The position numbers were made by a program, and so were the translations under genes. Below, piece by piece: positions 54,813 to 61,448 of a stretch of DNA of 64,000 bases. This stretch comes from Muribaculaceae bacterium Isolate-110 (HZI) (lineage in GTDB: Bacteria > Bacteroidota > Bacteroidia > Bacteroidales > Muribaculaceae). Every line of letters starts with the position of its first letter. Position 1 is the stretch's first letter. The DNA lies in NCBI GenBank assembly GCA_003762875.1, contig RIBL01000009.1:1-64000 (forward strand), in the 5' to 3' direction. The notes under the pieces are model-generated. The model was not told the origin of the DNA, made no database searches, and saw only the letters and a list, made by a program, of their open reading frames with translations.

Positions 54813-54892
54813 TCTCAAAAGCAACAAAAGCTTTCAATTACCTGCATAAAACTTTTCAGCAAAGTAATTGAAAGCTTTTGTTGCTTTTGAGA
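54813..54892. terminator. Long hairpin between convergent peptidase and korB genes
   Basis: Perfect 29-bp arms (54813-54841 and 54864-54892) around a 22-base loop. The arms read TCTCAAAAGCAACAAAAGC, similar in wording to the hairpins at 9056 and 49487. On the right it is followed by CTTTTGTCC and the AGGAGATAC core in reverse. Confidence 0.65.
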
Positions 54893-54928
54893 CTTTTGTC
54901 CTTATGTATCTCCTTTAATTGGAGGCTA

Positions 54929-55942
54929 TTATTCTACTGTCCAGGTCTCGCCGGCCATGACCATGTCGCGGAGCGACGAGAAATTCTTGCGGGCGCGCAC
55001 CTCAGCCACCTGCTTCTCGATTTCCTCGTTATAGACGGGCGACTCCACATCGCGTATCACGCCGATGGCGAGAGGGAGCGAATGGCCGTCCATCATAGCG
55101 AGTTGCTGGTGAAGGAAGTTAGACTGGGTGTGGGCATCGTGAACGAGCACATCGTCCATTGTATAGCCCTCCTCGCCGACCTTTACGGCTTTGAGCAGGA
55201 AACCGTCCTGTACGAGACCATACTCCTTGTCCTTGCCGAAGAGCATCTTCTCGCCGTGCACGAGTTTGATCACACGCTCGGCGCGGTGCTCGCGGTCAGT
55301 GATGTCGTTGTGTATGCCGTGATTCCAGATCACACAGTTGCAGAGCACTTCCACCACCGATGTGCCGGCATGCTGCTGGGCGGCGGTGAGCACCTCCTGG
55401 CTGGTCTGAAGCTCTACGTCGATGGAGCGGGCAAAGAAGTTGCCGCGTGCGCCAAATACGAGCTCGGCCGGGATAAACGGGTCCTCGGTGGTGCCGTAGG
55501 GCGATGATTTCGACACAAAACCGCGGTCGCTGGTAGGCGAATACTGACCCTTGGTCAGACCGTAGATTTTATTGTTGAAAAGCAGGATATTGATGTCGAC
55601 ATTGCGGCGTATGGCGTGGATGAAGTGGTTGCCGCCGATGGCGAGCCCGTCGCCGTCGCCAGAGATTTGCCATACGGTCATGTCGGGACGGGCCACCTTG
55701 AAGCCGGTCGCGATGGCTGCCGCACGTCCGTGGATAGTGTGGAAGCCATAGGTGTTCATATAGTAGGGCAGACGCGACGAGCATCCGATGCCTGAGATTA
55801 CGGCCATCTTGTGGGGAGGTACTCCTACGCTTGCCATGGCCTTGTGGAGTGTGTTGAGGATGGCATGGTCTCCACAGCCGGGACACCAGCGTACAGCCTG
55901 GTCACTCTTATAGTTTGCGGGGGTGTATTTGATGTCTTCCAT
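54929..55942 (-). CDS. korB: 2-oxoacid:ferredoxin oxidoreductase, beta subunit
   Basis: The 337-residue thiamine diphosphate subunit of a 2-oxoacid (probably 2-oxoglutarate) ferredoxin oxidoreductase. It has RWCPGCGDHAILNTLHKA, the TPP motif SGDGDGLAIGGNHFIHAIRR with NNKIYGLTKGQYSPTSDRG. It is the two-subunit type, working with KorA encoded just upstream on this strand. It allows CoA-ester formation with reduction of ferredoxin and so fits anaerobic metabolism. Two bases separate it from korA. Confidence 0.93.
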   Translation of the reverse strand: MEDIKYTPANYKSDQAVRWCPGCGDHAILNTLHKAMASVGVPPHKMAVISGIGCSSRLPYYMNTYGFHTIHGRAAAIATGFKVARPDMTVWQISGDGDGLAIGGNHFIHAIRRNVDINILLFNNKIYGLTKGQYSPTSDRGFVSKSSPYGTTEDPFIPAELVFGARGNFFARSIDVELQTSQEVLTAAQQHAGTSVVEVLCNCVIWNHGIHNDITDREHRAERVIKLVHGEKMLFGKDKEYGLVQDGFLLKAVKVGEEGYTMDDVLVHDAHTQSNFLHQQLAMMDGHSLPLAIGVIRDVESPVYNEEIEKQVAEVRARKNFSSLRDMVMAGETWTVE

Positions 55943-55944
55943 GA

Positions 55945-57792
55945 TTATTTGCCCTCCATGATTTTGGTTACACCGTCAACGATTTCTTGCGAGAGGAAGG
56001 GCTGGCCCTGTATCTTGTTGATGCGACGGATGTTGAGGTGGGGATATTTTGATTGGAGATAGTCGGCGAACATGCCGGTGTTGAGCTCGGCCACGATGAT
56101 GGTCTTGTAGCGTCCGAGGATTTCGGCGGTGTTCCTGGGGAGCGGATTGATGTAGCGGAACTGTGTGAAAGCCACTCTCTTGCCGGCTGCGTTGAGGTCG
56201 TCGGCCGCCTGGTGGAGATGTCCGTATGTGCCGCCCCAACCTACGAGGAGTGTGTCGGCTTCGGTGTCGCAGAGCACTTCCTGCTCGGGTATATAATTTG
56301 CGATGCGCTCGATTTTCTCGCGGCGCAGGAGCACCATCTTCTCGTGGTTGACTGGGTCGTTGGAAATCGCGCCGGTGTCGGAGTCCTTTTCGAGACCGCC
56401 GAGACGGTGCTGCAGGCCTTCCTCGCCGGGTATTGCCCAGTAGCGGCTGAGCGACTCCGGATCTCGGTGATAGGGCTTCCATGCGGCACGGGCCTCTTCG
56501 GCCACGTATGGCACGCGTATCTCGGGATAATCCTCGGCTTCGGGTATGCGCCAGGCCGACGAACCGTTGCCGATGAAGGCGTCGGTGAGAAGTATCACCG
56601 GGGTCATGTGCTCGATGGCTATGCGCGAGGCCTCAAAGGCCATGGTGAAGCAGTCGGTAGGTGACACCGGGGCTACGACGGCCAGAGGCGACTCGCCGTT
56701 GCGGCCGTAGAGAGCCTGCATGAGATCGGTCTGCTCGGTCTTGGTGGGGAGACCTGTCGATGGGCCGCCGCGCTGCACGTCGACGATTACCAGCGGCAGC
56801 TCGGCCATCACGGCCAGGCCGATACCCTCGCTCTTGAGTGCGAGGCCGGGGCCTGAGGTAGAGGTCACGGCGAGGTCGCCTGCAAATGACGCGCCGATGG
56901 CGGAGCATACGCCGGCTATCTCGTCCTCCATCTGACAGGCCTTAACTCCAAGGTCTTTGCGCTTGGCCAGCTCATGGAGTATGTCGGTGGCGGGGGTGAT
57001 GGGGTAGGAGCCAAGGAAGAGGGGACGTCCGGCTTTTTCGGAAGCGAGGATAAAGCCCCAGGCGGTGGCGGTGTTGCCGTTGACGTCGGTGTAGACGCCG
57101 GGACGGGCATTGTCGCTCTCGATGCGGAATGTCGACACCGAGGCGTGTATGTTGTGGCCGTAGTCATATCCGGCCTGTATCACCTTGGAGTTGGCTTCGT
57201 AGATGGCCGGTTTCTTGGCAAATTTATTCTTGAGCAGCTTGAGCGCACCTTCGATGGGGCGGTCAAAGAGCCAGCACACCAGGCCGAGGGCGAAGATGTT
57301 GCGGCACTTGAGCACCGACTTCTGGTCCATGCCGCTGTCGGCAAGGGCGTCCTTGGTCATGGAAGTGACGGGTGCTTCGATTATCTGGGCGTTGATGCCG
57401 AGTTCCTTGAAAGGCTCGTCGGTCTCGAAAAGAGCTTTCTTAAGGCCGGCTTCGTTGAACGAGTCGATGTCGACGATGATTACGCCACCCGGCTTGAGGT
57501 TTTTGTAGCCGCGCTTGAGAGCGGCGGGGTTCATGGCTACAAGTACATCACATTGGTCGCCCGGAGTGTGTACGCCTTTACCGACACTTGCCTGGAAAGC
57601 TGAGACTCCACTGAGAGATCCCTGTGGCGGACGCATGTCGGCCGGATAGTCGGGGAAGGTGGACACTGAGTTTCCAAGCCCGGCTGAAACGTTGGTGAAG
57701 AGATTGCCCGCAAGCTGCATGCCGTCGCCGGAGTCGCCGGAAAAACGCACTACAACTTTGTCGAGGGTCTTTACGTTTGTTTTGTCTAACAT
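55945..57792 (-). CDS. korA: 2-oxoacid:ferredoxin oxidoreductase, fused gamma-alpha subunit
   Basis: A 615-residue protein. Residues about 10-190 are the gamma domain (VVRFSGDSGDGMQLAGNLFT), and about 215-600 the alpha domain, with GSYPITPATDILHELAKRKD and EDEIAGVCSAIGASFAGDLA. The fusion is that of the Kor/Oor two-subunit group. The substrate is probably 2-oxoglutarate, but 2-oxoacid choice is not readable here. It precedes korB in an operon. Confidence 0.93.
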   Translation of the reverse strand: MLDKTNVKTLDKVVVRFSGDSGDGMQLAGNLFTNVSAGLGNSVSTFPDYPADMRPPQGSLSGVSAFQASVGKGVHTPGDQCDVLVAMNPAALKRGYKNLKPGGVIIVDIDSFNEAGLKKALFETDEPFKELGINAQIIEAPVTSMTKDALADSGMDQKSVLKCRNIFALGLVCWLFDRPIEGALKLLKNKFAKKPAIYEANSKVIQAGYDYGHNIHASVSTFRIESDNARPGVYTDVNGNTATAWGFILASEKAGRPLFLGSYPITPATDILHELAKRKDLGVKACQMEDEIAGVCSAIGASFAGDLAVTSTSGPGLALKSEGIGLAVMAELPLVIVDVQRGGPSTGLPTKTEQTDLMQALYGRNGESPLAVVAPVSPTDCFTMAFEASRIAIEHMTPVILLTDAFIGNGSSAWRIPEAEDYPEIRVPYVAEEARAAWKPYHRDPESLSRYWAIPGEEGLQHRLGGLEKDSDTGAISNDPVNHEKMVLLRREKIERIANYIPEQEVLCDTEADTLLVGWGGTYGHLHQAADDLNAAGKRVAFTQFRYINPLPRNTAEILGRYKTIIVAELNTGMFADYLQSKYPHLNIRRINKIQGQPFLSQEIVDGVTKIMEGK

Positions 57793-57950
57793 AACCGGAA
57801 TATTATCTATATGTATTTACTTGATTATTTGCTTTCTTTAAGTGAAACGTTGATGATTTGGATTGATTTTTTTCAGACTTCGGTTGTTGTTCTTGTTGAG
57901 AGATTTAAGATGTTTGATGGTTGGTATTAGAGGTTTTATGATTCTATGAT

Positions 57951-59282
57951 TTATCGTCTGTTGAATGTGAGAGGCTGCGGGCCGGTGTCACCGTTGATCA
58001 TAGTGCGCTTTACTTCCCATGAGAGCGAGCGTCCGGCCAGCGGAGTCCATCCGCAGCGGCTCTTGACGTCGGCATCGGTGACGCGTCGGCCGGGCATCTC
58101 CACCGGGGCCACTATGGCAAGGTCGGCGTAATAGCCTTCGCGCAGATAGCCGCGTCGGTCTATGTCGAGCAGCCGTGCCGGAGCATGACACATCAGCTCG
58201 GCTATGCAGGCTATGTCGAGCCCCTCGGCATCGGGGTCGGAAGTCATGAGGTCGAGCATGGCTGGCAGCGAATACTGCACCATCGGCATGCCCGAGGCTG
58301 CGGTCTCGGCATTACCTTCCTTCTGGGCGGGCAGATGAGGTGCGTGGTCGGTGGCTATGGTGTCGATGACGCCTTCGGGACGCAGCTCGCGCAGGAGGGC
58401 TATGCGGTCGGAAGGCTCCTTGATGGCTGGATTGCACTTGATGCGTGCACCGAGAGTGGCGAAATCGTTGCGGTCAAAGAGCAGATATTGCGGGCATGTC
58501 TCGGCCGTGACATTGACCCCGCGGGCTTTGGCCTCGGCTATTAGCTGCAACTCCTCGGCTGTGGATATGTGGCAAATGTGCACATGCGCGCCTCCTTGCT
58601 CAGCCAGCCTGATGGCATGGCGGGTGGCGGCTATACACGCTTGGCGCGGACGCATGTCGGGATGCATCTCCACAGGCACACCATCGGGGTGTGCCGCTTC
58701 GAGATGCTGACGGGCGGCGCGTATGATGGCTTCGTCCTCGGCGTGCACGGCTATGAGGGCAGGGGCCTTGGCGAAGAGTGTGGAAAGTGTGGTGTCGTCA
58801 TCGACAAGCATGTTGCCGGTCGACGAACCGAGAAACAGTTTGATGCCGGCCACGCGTGAATAGTCGGCCCACATCAGTTCTGACAGATTTTCGTTGGTCG
58901 CACCGATAAAAAATCCATAGTTGGCCTCCGATACTTCAGCAGCGCGGGCCATTTTGCCCTCGACAGCCTCCATGCTCACTGTGGCGGGCTTGGTATTTGG
59001 CATGTCGATAAACGATGTCACGCCTCCGGCCACAGCCGCGCGGCTCTCGGTGGCCATGTCGGCCTTCTCGGTGAGTCCCGGGTCACGGAAATGCACGTGT
59101 GTGTCGATGACTCCGGGCATTATGTATGCTCCGCCGCAGTCGTTTACCTCGTCGGCGGTCACGCCTTCGGACAGGTCTCCGTGGCCTATGCGGGCTATCT
59201 TGTCGCCATCGGTGAGGAGCCATCCGCGTGTCACGGAGCCTTCGTTGACGAGCATTGCATTGTGAAACAGTATGGTGCTCAT
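57951..59282 (-). CDS. pyrC: Dihydroorotase, class I
   Basis: Dihydroorotase closes the dihydroorotate ring in pyrimidine synthesis. The start MSTILFHNAMLVNEGSV at 59282 gives 443 residues; a longer frame continues into the next gene and is rejected. Metal and catalytic motifs are DTHVHFRDPGLTEKADMATE, the Lys in GIKLFLGSSTGNML, HVHICHISTAEELQ and DHAPHLPAQKEGN. It follows the glycosyltransferase gene, overlapping its stop by four bases (ATGA), so both are made together. Confidence 0.93.
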   Translation of the reverse strand: MSTILFHNAMLVNEGSVTRGWLLTDGDKIARIGHGDLSEGVTADEVNDCGGAYIMPGVIDTHVHFRDPGLTEKADMATESRAAVAGGVTSFIDMPNTKPATVSMEAVEGKMARAAEVSEANYGFFIGATNENLSELMWADYSRVAGIKLFLGSSTGNMLVDDDTTLSTLFAKAPALIAVHAEDEAIIRAARQHLEAAHPDGVPVEMHPDMRPRQACIAATRHAIRLAEQGGAHVHICHISTAEELQLIAEAKARGVNVTAETCPQYLLFDRNDFATLGARIKCNPAIKEPSDRIALLRELRPEGVIDTIATDHAPHLPAQKEGNAETAASGMPMVQYSLPAMLDLMTSDPDAEGLDIACIAELMCHAPARLLDIDRRGYLREGYYADLAIVAPVEMPGRRVTDADVKSRCGWTPLAGRSLSWEVKRTMINGDTGPQPLTFNRR

Positions 59283-60067
59283 TGCTTTGTGCTGTAATCG
59301 GGATATTTTGTGAACAGGCTGCTCCATTTCAGGCGCATGACTCCGAAAAATCCTTCGCTGAAGATGCCCGAACTCATTTTGGAGGTGCCAAGCACGCGGT
59401 TGACAAACACGATGGGCACCTCGGTGATGCGAAATCCGTATTTGTAGGCCAGAAATTTCATCTCTATCTGGAAAGCATAGCCCTTGAAGCGTATCTTGTC
59501 GAGCGGGAGAGCCTCGAGCACTCTGCGTCGGTAGCACACAAATCCGGCGGTGGCGTCATGTACGGGCATGCGGGTGACGGTGCGCACATAGACCGACGCG
59601 TAATATGACATCAGCACACGGCCCATCGGCCAGTTGACCACATTGACGCCCGTGAGATAGCGCGAGCCTACGGCTACATCGGCTCCGTCCTTGCAGGCCT
59701 GACGCAGCTTGGGCAGGTCGGCGGGGGCGTGGGAGAAGTCGGCATCCATCTCGCAGATGTATTCATATCCGTGCTCCATAGCCCACTTGAAGCCTGCTAT
59801 ATAAGCGGTGCCAAGTCCGAGCTTGCCTTTGCGTTCCACGATGTGCAGACGCTGCGGATGTTTGGCTATCAAACCTTTCACTATGTCTGCGGTGCCGTCG
59901 GGAGAATTGTCGTCAATGATGAGGATGTCAAAGGCCACGGGCAGGTCTAAGACCGCCGCGATGATGGCCGCGACATTCTCTTTCTCGTTGTAGGTAGGGA
60001 TGATGACAAGACTGTCAGACCTTACTGTTGTTATTGGACTTGTGCCCGTCATGGTGGAACGATTCAT
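59279..60067 (-). CDS. Dolichyl-phosphate-mannose-synthase-like glycosyltransferase
   Basis: A 262-residue GT2-family enzyme that moves a sugar to a polyprenyl phosphate. Motifs: LVIIPTYNEKENVAAIIAAV, LIIDDNSPDGTADIVKGLIA, CEMDADFSHAPADLPKLRQA (metal-binding DAD) and VHDATAGFVCYRRRVLEALP. This is the polyprenol-monophosphomannose synthase type with no C-terminal membrane domain. In Bacteroidales such an enzyme supplies sugar donor for envelope glycans or protein O-glycosylation; that is inference. The start could be 60067 or, less likely, 60052. Coupled to pyrC through a four-base overlap. Confidence 0.88.
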   Translation of the reverse strand: MNRSTMTGTSPITTVRSDSLVIIPTYNEKENVAAIIAAVLDLPVAFDILIIDDNSPDGTADIVKGLIAKHPQRLHIVERKGKLGLGTAYIAGFKWAMEHGYEYICEMDADFSHAPADLPKLRQACKDGADVAVGSRYLTGVNVVNWPMGRVLMSYYASVYVRTVTRMPVHDATAGFVCYRRRVLEALPLDKIRFKGYAFQIEMKFLAYKYGFRITEVPIVFVNRVLGTSKMSSGIFSEGFFGVMRLKWSSLFTKYPDYSTKQ

Positions 60068-60131
60068 GTTTTGATTGCAAATTTAGTAAATAAAGCACAA
60101 ATCCAAACATTTAAGAGGAAAAAATAAAATT

Positions 60132-60172
60132 AAAAGAGCCAAATAGCATAAGAGATGCTAAAAGACTCTTTT
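60132..60172 (-). terminator. Terminator after dapA
   Basis: Arms AAAAGAG (60132-60138) and CTCTTTT (60166-60172) with an inner TAGCAT/ATGCTA pair. On the minus strand it lies after dapA and is followed by a T-rich tract. Confidence 0.65.
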
Positions 60173-60294
60173 ATCAAGTCGGTGTGGAGAGGAATTTTTC
60201 TAAATAAGGGTGTGATTTTGGAATGTTTTTCCGATTCGTGCAAAGAAATGTCTTCCTGACTGCGTTCAGATTCTCGGGAATTATAGTCTTAGAG

Positions 60295-61182
60295 TCATAG
60301 CAGCTCTTTGGCGAGGGCTGTGCGTGTGGTGTCGGTGGCAGGGACGAGAGGGAGGCGCAGCACTTCGTAGTAGGCCGGAAACATGAGGTGGAGCAGACAT
60401 TTTATGCCGGCCGGATTTCCGTCCTTGAACAGCAGTGAGTAAAGGGCCGAGAAACGCTGGTGGAGCGGGGTGGCACCGTCGTGACTTTCGGGGTCGAGAC
60501 TTAGATGTATCATCTCGGTAAACTCGCGCGGATAGGCGTTGCCGAGCACGGAGATGACTCCATCGCCACCTTTGCCTATCATGGTGTGGGCCAGTGAGTC
60601 GTCGCCCGAGAGTACGAGGAAGCCTTCGGGGCGGCGAGTGATGATGAGCGAGGCCTGTTCCATGTTGCCCGACGCCTCTTTCACGCCAATGATTTTGCCC
60701 GGAAACTCGCGGGCCAGGCGTATGATGGTGTCGACCTCCATGTTGACACCCGAGCGGCCTGGGATATTGTAAAGTATCACCGGGATGGGGCATGCGCGGG
60801 CTATGGACGAGAAGTGGCGATACATGCCCTCCTGGGTCGGCTTATTATAATAAGGTACTACAGAGAGTATGGCGGCAAACTCTCCGAGACGTTCGGTATC
60901 GGCTATCTCCTCGACTATCGCGCGAGTGTTGTTGCCGCCGATGCCCACTACCACGGGGATGCGGCCTGACACTCGGTCGAGGATGTGTTTCTCAAGTTGC
61001 TTTTTCTCTTCGCGGCTAAGGGTTGGTGTCTCGGCCGTAGTGCCGAGCGCAACTATATAATCGGCTCCCGACTCGATGAGATAGTCGATGTGGAAGTCGA
61101 GCGCGTCATAGTCGATTGACTCGTCTGACTTGAATGGAGTGGTGAGGGCTACGCCCATGCCACGTAAACGTGAAGTCTCCAT
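60295..61182 (-). CDS. dapA: 4-hydroxy-tetrahydrodipicolinate synthase
   Basis: DapA condenses pyruvate with aspartate semialdehyde, the first step toward lysine and diaminopimelate. 295 residues, TIM barrel. The Schiff-base Lys is in KIIGVKEASGNMEQASLI, the Tyr in VILYNIPGRSGVNME, and the N-terminal GTTAETPTLSREEKKQL binds the carboxylate. Singly transcribed on the minus strand from a consensus promoter at 61219; dnaE diverges. Confidence 0.97.
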   Translation of the reverse strand: METSRLRGMGVALTTPFKSDESIDYDALDFHIDYLIESGADYIVALGTTAETPTLSREEKKQLEKHILDRVSGRIPVVVGIGGNNTRAIVEEIADTERLGEFAAILSVVPYYNKPTQEGMYRHFSSIARACPIPVILYNIPGRSGVNMEVDTIIRLAREFPGKIIGVKEASGNMEQASLIITRRPEGFLVLSGDDSLAHTMIGKGGDGVISVLGNAYPREFTEMIHLSLDPESHDGATPLHQRFSALYSLLFKDGNPAGIKCLLHLMFPAYYEVLRLPLVPATDTTRTALAKELL

Positions 61183-61218
61183 AAAGAGAAAAATTCTTGA
61201 ATTTTGGGTAAATCACGA

Positions 61219-61249
61219 CAAAATTATAGAAAAAACCGAACTATTGCAA
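61219..61249 (-). promoter_or_regulatory. Promoter of dapA
   Basis: On the minus strand: TTG (61247-61249), 20 bases, TAATTTTG (61219-61226). The dapA start is 37 bases on. Confidence 0.75.
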
Positions 61250-61435
61250 AAAAATAAGAACAAAGGAGCGCGTATAGCATGCTTGTTTATAATTTTTTCA
61301 GGAATTACTATCCTTTTTGTAATATGCCGACCTTTGCTTCTTGCGTGCAGTGGAAATGAGTGTCGTAATTTCTTCGTCTCATGCCAGGGGGGAAATTTTA
61401 GCAAATTTTTGGTAGTATGTTTGGGGAATAATGCG

Positions 61436-61443
61436 TAACTTTG
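61436..61443 (+). promoter_or_regulatory. Candidate -7 box of dnaE
   Basis: TAACTTTG fits TAnnTTTG but lies only six bases before the dnaE ATG, so a transcript from it would be nearly leaderless. The expected TTG is not at canonical spacing. Confidence 0.4.
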
Positions 61444-61448
61444 AACCC

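Noticed and set aside
59283-59537. N-terminal extension of dihydroorotase
   Set aside because: The extra frame overlaps the coding part of the glycosyltransferase; the standard start MSTILFHNA lies at 59282.
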